NCBI GenBank assembly: GCA_039707465.1
Contig: CM077652.1
Location: 36,744,618 to 36,808,617 of the forward strand
Origin: Rhabdophis nuchalis
Taxonomy: Eukaryota; Chordata; Lepidosauria; Squamata; Natricidae
Length of the DNA: 64,000 nucleotides
Direction of reading: 5' to 3'
Positions 20,668 to 31,389 of this stretch are shown here, in pieces. How positions within the stretch are numbered: the first letter of the stretch is position 1; each line of letters opens with the position of its first letter. The translations under genes were made by a program, and so were the position numbers. The notes beneath the pieces were generated by a model. The model was not told the origin of the DNA. It worked only from the letters and a program-made list of their open reading frames with translations, and searched no databases.

Positions 20668-21090
20668 CGATTGATTGATTGGATTGATTGATTGATTGGA
20701 TTTATAATGCCGTCCTTCTCCCAAAGGCCTCAGGGCGGCGTACAACATAAAAGAGACATATAGTACAAAAGTTAAAAATATATTAAATAAAAAATCCAAT
20801 AAGCAATAAATTAATAGACATTATAAAATAAAATTAAAATTGGAATTAAAATTAATACGTTATTTTGTTCAGCCCAGGCTGGCTTGCTGGAAAAGCCAGC
20901 TTTCTAGGGTGCTCCGGAAGGACAGGATGTCGGGAATTATGCGAAGCTCTGGGGGCAGCAGCTCATTCCAGAGCTACGACCTGAGGGTCTCCATAGACAT
21001 TCAAGACCCACCTTTGCAAACTGCCCAACCTCTTCAGGCCCTCACAGTTGCTGCCTGGAGAAAGGGGAAGCTGCCCTCAGCTTTTGGGTC
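20668..21090 (-). mobile_element. L2-type LINE 3' end, different subfamily
   Basis: Begins with (GATT)n and TTTATAATGCCGTCCTTCTCC, the LINE 3' box in minus orientation, followed by a long AT-rich stretch and a decayed ORF end (WNELLPPELRIIPDILSF on minus). The 3'UTR sequence differs from the other copies, so it is another subfamily. Confidence 0.7.
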
Positions 21091-21095
21091 ACAAC

Positions 21096-21402
21096 CAGTG
21101 ATGGATTGAACCTGCGGGTACGGTACCGTACGGCTGTACCGATAGTAGCCGGGAGCAGCTGATAGCATACCGGTACTGTGGCTCTTTTGGCTCTCCCACC
21201 CACCCATGTTCTATATCTGCTTTTAAAGCAACCAGTCAATTGCACACACGCACACAGAGTGCGGTGCCTGTGCGAGCCCCAACAAGCTGCTGGGCATCGC
21301 AGGGGTGGTAGATTGCCCATGCGCACACATGCACGAATCGGATGTGCGGCCCTGTGAGCAGCGTACCGGTAGCGATGCGGTAGTAAGAGCAACCCCCCAC
21401 TG
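21096..21402. mobile_element. hAT MITE, family CAGTGGTGGG
   Basis: 307 bp, CAGTGATGGATTGAACC to GAGCAACCCCCCACTG; exact TSD GTCACAAC (21088-21095, 21403-21410). Interior rich in GGTACGGTACCGTACGG-type palindromes. Confidence 0.85.
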
Positions 21403-21589
21403 GTCACAACTACTAAAATTCACCACCACCACCCCAGATTCCAAGAAGGGGCCAATCACAGGAGAACCACATCCTGGAACATGGTTGCTGCCACCAGTCA
21501 GCCTGCTTGCAACCTCCCAGCCCAGCCCAGCCAGCCCCCATTCAGGGACTGTTATTTCCTTTGAAGGAAGCAGCTCCAAACACAACCAG

Positions 21590-22103
21590 TGTTAGGATAT
21601 TTTTCCTTATGTTGGGTTGACAATATATATAAGCCAGTATTTTTAAAGAGTATATGTAGCTTTAAGAACTATGTTGAATTCTGATTGGCTGTGCTTCTCA
21701 GCTCTACCATAAAAGGAAGCGCAGAAACACAGTTCATTCCCTTTTCGAATCCTTGTGATTCCTGTGCTTACTGTTTGCCGCTGAGGAGCTGAAGCTGAAG
21801 ACTGAAGAAAGAAGAAGTATTTGTTTTGCCTCACTGTAAGATAACTCTGGTGACGAACTGTTAGTGTTTGAGAAGTTAGTATCACTGGTCGGAAGAAGCA
21901 TTTTAGTTGCTACAAAATAAAGACTATTTATTTTCTTACTATCACTGTTTTAGAGTTTGTGTGTGGTTAAAGCAACGTATCTCTTTACTGTCTGGTGTAT
22001 TACACTATTCCGCATTTACTTTAAAACGGGGGTGTTTGTTGCCCCTAACGCTGGTTATGGGACCAGAGTTGTAACACTAGTTCTGAACCCAGAGTTGCTA
22101 ACA
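21590..22103. mobile_element. Solo LTR, family B, TSD ACCAG
   Basis: 514 bp with TGTTA...TAACA ends and exact ACCAG repeats at 21585-21589 and 22104-22108. In plus orientation it has a TATA-like CATAAAAGG at 21708 and AATAAA near 21918, a spacing expected of a U3-R-U5 promoter and poly(A) signal. No internal coding region remains. Confidence 0.75.
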
Positions 22104-22504
22104 ACCAGGGCTCCAGTCGACAAGAAGGCAAAGAAGGGGGCATGGAAAAGGGGGGGGGGGACTGGCAGGAACAGAACCGAGAAACGCAACACCCCCCACC
22201 CCCCCATATTAGGGTGATTTCTTACCACATTTTCCGGACAACCTGATTTCCTTCCTTCTTTCCCCCACTTCTCTCTCGGGAATAGAACACATTCAAGAGA
22301 GAGAAGCAGATAATCTAATTCTAAGGCATCCCTCCATGCATCCCGGATTTCCCAATTCAATGCAGCATGGTCAGTGCACATGAGGATGAGCAGAGGCTGG
22401 TGTTCAGAGATGCTTCTTTGTCTTTCTTCAAGGCCCAGGATGGCAATTTCAGGCCACTTCATAGAAGAGAAGAATTGGAGTTCAGGGGTGAACTGCAGGG
22501 TCCT

Positions 22505-22575
22505 GGCTGTTCTCTGAGCTCAGTGGTTTGCATGCAGACATTTCGTTATCCATCTAAGTAACACCATCAGTGAGA
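22505..22575 (-). repeat. Hammerhead-like repeat, inverted copy
   Basis: On minus it reads CACTGATGGTGTTACTTAG ... GATAACGAAATGTCTGC ... GAGCTCAGAGA, the same motif order as the plus-strand copies 150-350 bp away. Core CUGAUGG (last base changed), stem GUUA/UAAC closed by G-C next to GAAA. Confidence 0.55.
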
Positions 22576-22727
22576 GAAGGGAATGGGGTTGCCTCTCCGT
22601 TTGTTTACAACTGACTTGTCCTGTTGGTGTTGATTGGTGTTCTCAGTGGCTGCTTGATAAGGCTGGGTTGCTTTTTTGTCTGAATGGGTTGCTATAACAG
22701 AGAGCAAACACCACTCCCCACTAAGCC

Positions 22728-22800
22728 TTGATGATGTTACCTAGTTGGGTAATGAAACATCTGCAAGAAAACCACTAAGCTCAGAGAGCACCAAGGACCC
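22728..22800 (+). repeat. Hammerhead-like repeat, tandem copy 1
   Basis: TTGATGATGTTACCTAGTTG, GGTAATGAAACATCTGCAAG, then CTCAGAGAGCACCAAGGACC. Core C3 is changed to T. Repeats 122 bp later. Confidence 0.55.
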
Positions 22801-22849
22801 CACGGTCCTTTTCTTCCTTATCCTCCTCCTCTCCTCCTCCCTTCTAGCA

Positions 22850-22920
22850 CTGATGATGTTACCTAGTTGGGTAATGAAACGTCTGCAAGAAAAGCACCCA
22901 GCTCAGAGAGCACCAAGGAT
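22850..22920 (+). repeat. Hammerhead-like repeat, tandem copy 2
   Basis: Has the intact CTGATGA box (22850-22856), one extra T, a hairpin GTTACC-TAGTTG-GGTAAT, then GAAA and CGTCTGC. CTCAGAGAGCACCAAGGA follows as in copy 1. Confidence 0.55.
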
Positions 22921-23659
22921 TCCACATCAACGTTTCCTGGGTTTCCTTCTGGCGAGGGGTTCTGTCTTTTCCTTGACCCTGTTTTTAGCAGGAAAGCCTG
23001 GAAGGGGAACATCTGCCTGCACACATCTTCTGTGCAACAGGAAGGCCTGCCTATTCGGATCGTCTGCCAGGGAACATATAGGCCAGATGGTGCTGAGGCA
23101 AAAGTGCCAACCCAGGCATCCTTCCAACCACTCCACTCCTTCTGTCAGCCTCTCCAGTGTGGGGTGACAAAAGAAGAAGGTTGTCAGAATTGCCAACACG
23201 ATGCAGGGAAGTTCTTTTGTGCATTCTTTGGTCTTTCATGGTGCTCAGTGTTGCGGTGACCCAAAGGCCAGAGGGAAGCGGCTACCTTTGGCAAGGGAGG
23301 AAGAGTCCCTTCTCTTCCCCAGGTGCAGGAGGAGCCAAGCATCACACCTGCCCCATCCTTGGCACCGAAAAGCCCACAGCCCCGTTGAATTGGGCATACT
23401 TGCCTACTGAAGACAAACGCCTGAAAAAGTCTTTAATTATTGACTACGTAAAATGATTTACATTATAATATAGCTATCCATGCCTCCTTCGCTTGTTATT
23501 TTTAAACGGTACTGCTTTTAGCATCGTCTTCTGAAAACGTTGCTCTTCTAGATGAAACAAAAGACACCCGTGCTCAAAATGTCTTTCCACAGGAGTCCCA
23601 GTAAACACGAATCTCTCCTGTCCTGGCCAGAGAGAAGGAACTGGCGCCTCTGTCTATAG

Positions 23660-23773
23660 CAGGGGTCTCCAACCTTTGCAACGTTAAGTCTGAAGGACTT
23701 CAGCTTTGCTGGCTGGAGAAGTCTGGGAGCTGAAGTCCTTCAGACTTAACGTTGCAAAGGTTGGAGACCCCTG
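23660..23773. mobile_element. Palindromic hAT MITE
   Basis: 114-bp foldback, CAGGGGTCTCCAACCTTTGC and its exact complement, arms about 45 bp; exact TSD GTCTATAG (23652-23659, 23774-23781). Another hAT element begins 10 bp further on. Confidence 0.85.
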
Positions 23774-23965
23774 GTCTATAGGACAGCCATGGCAAACCTT
23801 TTCAGCACCAACTGCCCAAACCGGAATGCATGATGGTGTGCGCATGCATGTGTGCCAGTGCGCCAGAAACCCAAAGACCAGCTGGCCAGTGTGCATGCAC
23901 CTGGTCTTCAGGTTTTTGGTACGCATGCTGGTCTGCTGGAAACCCAAGCACCAGGTGGGTTTGTG

Positions 23966-25631
23966 TCTTTTCTGCAGGAGAAAACCGCTCAAATACAGAA
24001 CGAGCTAGCCCCCATTGACGGCCCAGTGGGATGCCACGAGACAGATCTTGTTTGGGAGGAGTTTGACTCCGTTGCTTCCGAGGATATGGACAGGTTACGT
24101 GGGCGACTGCGAGCCACCACATGTTTATTGGACCCGTGTCCCTCCTGGCTTGTACTGGCATCCTGGGAGGTGACACGAGGCTGGCTCCAAGAGGTTATCA
24201 ACGCATCTTTAAGTGAGGGTTCCTTGCCCGCCTCCCTAAAAGAGGCTATGGTGAGGCCCCTCCTTAAGAAGCCCTCTTTGGATCCAGCTCTTTTAAACAA
24301 CTATCGTCCAGTCTCCAACCTTCCCTTTCTGGCGAAGGTTGTCGAGAGTGTGGTGGCACAACAGTTTCCCCATCACCTGGAGGAAGTGGATTATCTAGAT
24401 CCGCGCCAGTCCGGCTTTCGGCCCGGGCATAGCACCGAGACGGCATTGGTCGCGTTGGTTGATGATCTCTGGAGGGCCAGAGATGGGGGTTGTTCCTCCA
24501 TCCTGGTCCTATTAGACCTCTCGGCGGCTTTTGATACCATCGACCATGGTATCCTATTGCATCGGCTGGGGGGGGTTGGGGGTGGGAGGCACCGTTTTAC
24601 GGTGGTTCTCCTCCTACCTCTCTGGCCGATCGCAATTTGTGTTGGCAGGAGAGCAGAGGTCGACCTCGAGACCCCTCACATGTGGGGTGCCTCAGGGATC
24701 GGTCCTCTCGCCTCTCCTGTTTAACACATATATGAAGCCGCTGGGTGAGATCATCCGTGGTTTTGGGGTAGAGTACCATCTTTACGCTGATGATACTCAG
24801 TTGTATATATCTACCCCAAACCACCCCAACGATGCCGTAGCGGTGATGTGCCAGTGCCTGGAAGCCGTGCGGATCTGGATGGGAAGAAACGGACTCAGGC
24901 TCAACCCGACCAAGACCGAGTGGCTGTGGTTTCCGGCTGCCCGACTCAACCAGCTGACTCCATCGCTGGCCATTGGGGGCGAACATCTTGCCCCAGTGGA
25001 TGGGGTGTGCAACTTGGGTGTCCTCCTGGATGCCCGGCTGTCCATGGAAGATCAAGTGACAGCCGTGGCCAGGAGGGCGTTTTACCAGGTTCGCCTGGTT
25101 CGCCAGTTGCGCCCCCTATTGGATCGGGACGCCCTGCGCACAGTCACTCATGCTCTCGTGACGTCCCGACTGGACTATTGTAACTCTCTCTACATGGGGC
25201 TCCCCTTGAGGAGCACTCGGAGACTTCAGCTAGTCCAGAATGCAGCCGCGCGAGCAATTATGGGAACCTCGAGGTTTACCCATGTAACACCGCTCTTGCG
25301 CGAGCTGCACTGGCTGCCTGTCGTCTTCCGAGTGCGCTTCAAGGTTTTAATTACCATCTTTAAAGCGCTCCATGGCTCGGGACCTAGCTATTTGCAGGAC
25401 CGGATCCTGCCTCATACATCCTCACGGACGATTCGCTCCCACAGAGAGGGGCTTCTCCGGGTGCCGTCCACTAGACTTTGTCAGCGGGCGACGCCCAGGG
25501 GAAGGGCTCTCTCTGTGGCGGGCCCAGCCCTCTGGAACGACCTTCCCCCCGACATTAGAACAACCACGGACCTCCGCTCCTTCCGTCTTAAACTAAAAAC
25601 ACATCTGTTCTGCTTGGCCGGCCTAGGGTAG
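23966..25631 (+). pseudogene. LINE reverse transcriptase remnant with one G-run frameshift
   Basis: The frame is open from the junction to about 24565 (KTAQIQNELAPIDGPVGCHE to the RT motif AAFDTIDHGILLHRL). A G run near 24569 has 8 G where the sister copy has GGAGGGG (7 bases), which shifts the frame. The second frame then continues from about 24570 to 25631 with GVPQGSVLSPLLF, YADDTQLYIS and the C-terminal block LDYCNSLYMGLPLR to LFCLAGLG. One indel is the only obvious lesion in this segment. The copy lacks the endonuclease domain. Confidence 0.85.
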
Positions 25632-25838
25632 TCTCCCGTCTATAGGACTGTTAATTTTAGTTAGGAATTTTAGTAGTTTTAACTGGGATTTTAGTGCAGG
25701 GATGTATTTAATTCGTTTTTATTGTATGTATGTTGTTTTTTATGTTTTTATTTGCCCTGTACACCGCTCCGAGTCCCCCCAGGGAGATGGAGCGGTCAAT
25801 AAATTCAAGATTTATTATTTATTATTATTATTATTACA
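23966..25838 (+). mobile_element. L2-type LINE, 5'-truncated, inserted in a hAT element
   Basis: Begins at TTTCTGCAGGAGAAAACCGC, matching about 10012 in the first copy, so the endonuclease and RT N-terminus are missing. It runs through RT to a TAG near 25631 and a 3'UTR ending in (ATT)n. Flanks on both sides belong to one hAT element (23784-23965 and 25839-26018). Confidence 0.85.
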
Positions 25839-26764
25839 TGCATGGGTGTAGGCCAGCTGGTCTTTGGGATTCCAGCACTGCAGCGCATGCAAAGACCAGC
25901 TGGTTAGTGCACAAGTGCGTGCTGGAAACCAGAAGAGCAGCTGGCAATGGCATGCATGCCCACAGACAGGGCTCTGTGTGCCACCTCTGGCCCACATGCC
26001 ATAGGTTTGCCATCATGGCTCTAGTGTGTGACCCCCTAAGCCCATTATGACCAGTAGGACTGATAAGGGACTCACTGCTTGCTCCCCTTTCTGTTGGAGA
26101 TTTGCCTGAGAAAAATCCAAGACCCAGCCACCCCCACGGTTTACCCAGGGGTAGAGACATCCTTGGCTCCTGGGTGGCCCCACCAGTCCCCAGAGTTATG
26201 GAGAAAGGCGGAGGGGGGTGTTGAAAGCCATCAGCCATGGAAACCAACCAAGTCAGGAAAGAAGCCGGAATGATTCTATTTTTAAGTGCACAGGAAGCTG
26301 AATTAAACCCCTCTCCTGATGTACATTTTGAGGAAGGCAGGGATAATTACATCGAGTTCATTTGCATTTGAGATTGGAGGCAATCGGAAAGCCTGGAACT
26401 GGCCTCCCTTGTTTTGCGACATGTGAGAGGCGGTCAGATTTCGGTGGTCCAGTCCTGGAAGGGATTCAACCGCTCTGACCTGCTGCTTTGATCTCCAAGG
26501 CAACCGGGAATCTGGGATGCTACAGGAAGGCAACGGGGCACGTACACTTTCAAAGAATAGAAAAGAGCTTCAGAAAAGGGGCCAAAGGAAGCCTCCCCAT
26601 TGGCCACCCCCATCCCCATCTCCCTCACTGAGGCCAGGAGAGGCCCCTGGAAGAGGGCAGGAAGGGAGGATGGGATGGCGGAAGATCTCTCTCTGCCATG
26701 ACGATGCCTTCAGTTTCAGCCTACAGCCCTGAGATCTGATGCTGGCGCTTTGTCATCTAAGGGC

Positions 26765-27330
26765 TAACCAAATCCAGGCCACATTAGCTTCCAGAGAGGC
26801 TGCTGCAATTTGGGCTGCTCTTGATCTCTAAAGCCTTACATGGCGCAGAACTGGCTCCCTGAGGACCTGCCTCTTCCTGGTCACATCTACCCATCCCATC
26901 AGGTCTGGCAGGAAGGGCCTGTGGTGGGCCCTGTCTGTGAGGGAGGTCTACCTTGATGGGATTTATTTATTTATTATTTATTTTTCGAATTTATACCCCG
27001 CCCTTCTCCTTGTTAGGACCCAGGGCGGCGCACAGGCATTATTAAAACCATAACAAAAGACAATATACAATATTAAAAACATATTAAATTAAATTAAAAC
27101 CCGTGCTAAAAAACCCATTTAAAACCCTGAAAATTAAAAATTATAGAGTCAGAAACGGGGGCTACACTAGGCCGGCTTGTTGGAATAGATACGTCTTAAG
27201 ACGTTGGCGGAAGAGGCGGAGGTCCGAGGTGGTGCGTAGCATGGAGGGGGATGAGCCTTTTCAGCCTCTGGAACATCCTCCCCCCACTAAGGTGAGATCA
27301 TAACCTTTCAGGCAGATCTTAAAACCTGAG
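26765..27330 (+). mobile_element. Decayed L2/CR1-group LINE C-terminal fragment
   Basis: Plus-strand CTCTAAAGCCTTACATGGC... resembles the FKALHG motif of the LINE C-terminal block, followed by ELAPEDLPLPGH-like sequence and, after the inserted minus-strand LINE, TCTGGAACATCCTCCCC. Old and full of lesions. Confidence 0.5.
26955..27255 (-). mobile_element. L2-type LINE 3' end nested in an older LINE
   Basis: ATTTATACCCCGCCCTTCTCC at 26990 and the AGGCCGGCTTGTTGGAATA segment match the 3' ends of the 46556 and 48413 copies. It interrupts a decayed plus-strand LINE (26765-26955 and 27255-27330). Confidence 0.75.
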
Positions 27331-28004
27331 GATCCGAGAGGGAGCCTGTGCACTGGCTATTTCACACCGTATCTCCCCTCTTGTGATCTTGCTGACTTCG
27401 TTTTGTTCCTCCCATTTGTTTTCACTGCTCTTACTGAATGTTTTAATCCCTGGTTTGATTGTTCGCTGCTCAGAATCACTTTGCACGAGATGGGCAGCCA
27501 TATACATGGATGATAGTTAGATAGCTATCGAGCTAGATGTCAGCCGCTACTTTGCAAACTTGCTATTGGCTGCCATATAACAGGAAGGATGGGGGCTCAT
27601 GGTATTTGGGGGGGGGGGGAGGTGCTGGTGGAGATATCTCAAGAAGGGAGGTTTGTTCTCACCATCTTCTGTGCATGCTGTCCATGTTGATTGTTCGTGT
27701 TTGGTCAAGGCCAACTGTCTGCAGACCAGCTGAATGAGGCCACCTGAAGATGTGCCCCACATGACACCTTTGGGAGCTGGAGATTGGACATTGGGGTTGG
27801 GGGTAACTGGGGGGAGGGATTTGGGTAAACGTTCGATATGTGCACGTTTGCGCCTTTTTGCTTCAGATCTTGCTTCCCTTTCGCTGTTTTCATTTCATGT
27901 CCAGTAAAAGTAACTTATTCTCTAATTAAATGGAGTTGGGGGTTTTCTTTCTTGGATTTTAAATGAGGCACGCCTGACATTAAGCAACAGATTTAAAGAG
28001 ATGT

Positions 28005-28060
28005 AACAGAATAATAAGAGTTGGAAGGGACCTTGGAGGTCTTCTGACCCAGAATTCCCT
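28005..28060 (-). mobile_element. Short CR1 3' end
   Basis: GAGTTGGAAGGGACCTTGG AGGTCTTCT: reversed CR1 3' end, about 55 bp. Confidence 0.55.
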
Positions 28061-28378
28061 ATTCGTTCTGGCTTGGCAGAGGGGATGGTTCCACAGGAGC
28101 AGGGGGCAAGTGAGCATCCTGTTGGCCTCTTGATAGTAAGAATTTGGAGAAGGAAAACTGAGTCCTGTTTGCCATAAAAGACAACGCAGAGCGAGAAGCC
28201 TTGGCCAGCCGAGGCAATTGTGAAAGTTGGAAGTTGTTCTCTGGGGCACAAGTTCCATTCAAGTTCCTGCACCTAATGCAGACATTAAGTATGAAATTGG
28301 ATTCAAGTCTATGCAATAAGACTTGGCACCATGTTGGATGATTCCCAGTATGGAGGAAACTGGTCAGATGGTGCCGGT

Positions 28379-28650
28379 CAGGGGTGGGTTCTGGCAGTCA
28401 CTACTGTCGGTTTGTTCATGGGTGCATTGCATGTGCCCTTGGTGCATGCTGTGCGCACCTGCGCAGTGCAATAAAAATTACTCCATGCATGCGCAGAAGC
28501 AAAAAACAAGATGGCGGCTTCTACAGCGTTGCCCGGACAACCAGTTCAGGGGTGTGGCAGACTTGGGTCGCTGCCGGTTCCAGTGACCCAGGCTGCCAAA
28601 CCACTACCGGTTCAGCCAAACTGATCCAAACCAGTAAGAACCCACCACTG
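28379..28650. mobile_element. hAT MITE, family CAGTGGTGGG
   Basis: 272 bp, CAGGGGTGGGTTCTGGCA to AAGAACCCACCACTG; TSD GTGCCGGT / GTGCCAGT (7 of 8). Confidence 0.8.
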
Positions 28651-28908
28651 GTGCCAGTCAGTGTTCCCTTTTTCACTGGTAATTTTTTTTTTAATTCCAG
28701 TTGTGCCATTTTGCTCGGGAATTGGGCTTGAGTAGCATTTGCCTCAAAGTCTTTAATTTCACTTTTAAAAATGATAATACTTCACCTGGGGGTTGGTTGG
28801 GTCAAAAACGAGTAAAAAATAGTCCATCTTTTTGCAAAAACAGGCCTGTTTTTTGCACAAAACAGGGCATGCATAGGTTTTGGGAGGCTTGTAGAGTGGT
28901 CCTAGGGG

Positions 28909-28910
<2 letters not shown>

Positions 28911-28945
<35 letters not shown>
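28911..28945. repeat. (GT)n microsatellite
   Basis: About 17 units, intronic. Confidence 0.95.
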
Positions 28946-28946
<1 letters not shown>

Positions 28947-28950
28947 AAAA

Positions 28951-30070
28951 ATGGGCAAAAAAGGGCTCTTTTTTTGTTCATTTTTGCCCTCCACAGACCC
29001 CAGGAGCACTTTGAAGGCCTCCCAAACCCTCTGCATTTTGGTGAAGGAGGCAGGATTTTGGGAGCCCCAAAATGCTGTATTCGGTGAATAAGACACACCC
29101 AGATTTTCACCCTCTTTTTTGGGGTGGGGGGAGGTGCGTCTTATACTCTGAAAAATACGGTATTTGGTTAACAAGACGGTAGTTCTGGATCTCTGCAGAA
29201 GGCAGCTCAGAGCTTGTCTCGTTTGTGAATGAGAAGTAACAACGGTGCTTTCTTCCATGAAAGGTTTGAAAGTTCCTACTAGCAAAACTCAAGTCTCGGG
29301 ATATAAACAGAAGTGGCAAAACAATGTGGTTGCTTTTTAACCAGGAAAAGCCAGGAGATATTTAGGGAGGCTGCTTCTTTTCCAAACTGACCTCTCTTTA
29401 AGGAGCAAAATTACCTCCTTTTCAAGCAGAAGCAGAGATTTCTATCTCCTATAAATATCACAATTAGCAGAAATGCCTGGGAAAAAAACTGTCACTCTCA
29501 GTGCCATGTTAATGTCCACACCAAGCTCCAGAATAGTCCCCTAGAAGGAGGAGATTTATTTTTTACGGCTCACTAAAGATTCACCTCCAGTATTTATAGC
29601 TAGGGGAAAATTGACTTGCATTTATTTACAGCTGCTGATATCGAGCTCAGAAAATAGTTGTTTTATTTCAAGCGGTCAGAATTTGCTTTCAATGCCAAAG
29701 ACGTGCTTCAAAATCTGAAAAACCAAAAAGTGACCCCTGCTGCCACTATTTTCTTTTTCCACCAGGGCTTGAAAAACACCCAGAGCAACCTGTCTGGAGT
29801 GGAGCCCAGCTGTCCTTCCCAACAGCTGCAGTCTCGGTAGAGCAGATCCCTTCTGTTCATTCTCTTCTCCTTAATGCCCAAACTGCAAACTATCCTGGTC
29901 TGGTGGGTGTAATCAGTATTGGCGGTTCAACATATTGAGCTGGTTGAGGTTCAGTTCCAGGAACACAGAAGAGCAAAGTAAAAGAGTGAGAGAGTCCAAA
30001 GTAGAAATAGAGGTAGGAGATGGAAGAGGAAAAGGTCAAAGGGGGAGGGATAAAGAATGGGGAACATTGC
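28951..30070. other. PRKCB intron, possible conserved non-coding segment at 29330-29720
   Basis: AT-rich unique sequence with CTATAAATAT (about 29448) and GTATTTATAGC (about 29590), both resembling MEF2 sites. No gene. Regulatory role is inference only. Confidence 0.3.
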
Positions 30071-30080
30071 AGAGCAACAG

Positions 30081-30470
30081 GGTCAGGCCTGGGAGCCATC
30101 TTTTGTGTTGGGCCTTCAGGCCTGCCACATTTATTGTGGTGGAAAACTGGGAGGGGGGATTACATGGAGTGGGATAGATATAGTCAAAATAACATTCCTT
30201 TCTCAGAGAGCCAAGGACATCTTGTCCTGCAGCTGCAATGAGGTGACTAGAAGGCATCTCCAGTTGGGACGGTGCCTGATTGGACCATGTGATGGGCATA
30301 TGGGTGCTGGGCAGGGACTTGAAATTTCTTTTGGGTGGGAAAAACCTGGAGGCTTTCAGATTCAGGTTTTCCCAGATGTGCCAATAGGACATCTCTAATA
30401 AAATGGAACTTTGAGGAAACTCAAGTCTAGGAGTCTTCTTTCATTGGGGGTCTTACTTGGAACCCTTACA
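30081..30470. mobile_element. Solo LTR, family A, TSD AACAG
   Basis: 390 bp between exact AACAG repeats (30076-30080 and 30471-30475). Starts GGTCAGGCCTGGGAGCC, ends GGAACCCTTACA. Contains AATAAA followed by ATGGAAC, a likely LTR poly(A) signal in plus orientation, near 30396. Confidence 0.8.
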
Positions 30471-30620
30471 AACAGGACATGATAACCTTGGAAGAAGGTT
30501 CTTTCAACTTCTCTTTGGTAGAATATACCATAAAGAACAGACCTGGCTAGAATTCATCTACTCATGGGCTTATGATTTGCTTGAATTTTTTTTAAATTCT
30601 ACCAGAGTATCCTTCTAGAC

Positions 30621-30746
30621 CACGGTTGTCAAACTCGTGACATCACATCATCACATGATGTATCACAACTTTTTCCCCCTGTGCTAAACTGGGCATGATC
30701 AGTGCATGACACATCTGGTCAATGGGCCACGAGTTTGACACCCCTG
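30621..30746. mobile_element. hAT MITE, short member of family CAGGGGTGTCAAACTC
   Basis: 126 bp, left end CACGGTTGTCAAACTC, right end GAGTTTGACACCCCTG, exact TSD TTCTAGAC (30613-30620, 30747-30754). Confidence 0.85.
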
Positions 30747-31389
30747 TTCTAGACCGTCTGTTTGGAGTCATGATGTAGTCTCACCTACCTGGAAGATTCA
30801 TCTTAGAAAGTGCTGAAGGGTCAGTCCTCTTCCTTCTCATGGTCACCATTTTATGGGATGCTACAAAGTTCTCTCTTGCTCACTGTACACTTTAAGTGAA
30901 CTACTGGGCTACTCACTGGGTAGCTTAGATAGACATTCCATCAGTGCATGGAAATACTCTGCTCAACTCTTATTTTCTATCTACAGTTTCCAGGGAAGTC
31001 GAAAGACTTTTAGGTTGACATATGAAAATAGTTTGGAATGAACAAACTACAACTTAAATCCAAAATAAAGGTAATATGGATACATTTCAATAGTATAAAG
31101 CTCACAGTTGGATTTAGACAAGTTTGCTCTCCTTGGACAGATGATACTATTTGGGACTTCTCTTCAGGTTGGAGAAGCTTAGAGTGTGTCCTTTGGCAGA
31201 AGACATGGCTGTATCTAACTCCACAATGAGGCAAAACCAGGGTACATATCAGAAGCATACCTTATCTAGCTTGCGTATCATCATAAAATTTGATGATTAA
31301 AATGAAAGTGTATATTGCAATATAATGATATAAACTCCAGTCATTCATAATTGTGTCCTGAACTGGACACAAGAAGGACACAGTTTGCG

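Larger units (their letters stand above)
23784..26018. mobile_element. hAT MITE (CAGTGATGGCGAACCT family) split by an L2-type LINE
   Basis: Left part 23784-23965 starts CAGCCATGGCAAACCTTTT; right part 25839-26018 ends ATAGGTTTGCCATCATGG. The LINE at 23966-25838 lies between. Flanking octamers CTATAGGA / CTCTAGTG match 5 of 8, so the TSD is eroded. Confidence 0.65.

Noticed and set aside
23852..23965. ATG and N-terminal codons of a 290-codon frame at 23852-24724
   Set aside because: The first 38 codons are hAT element sequence; the native LINE frame begins at the 23966 junction.
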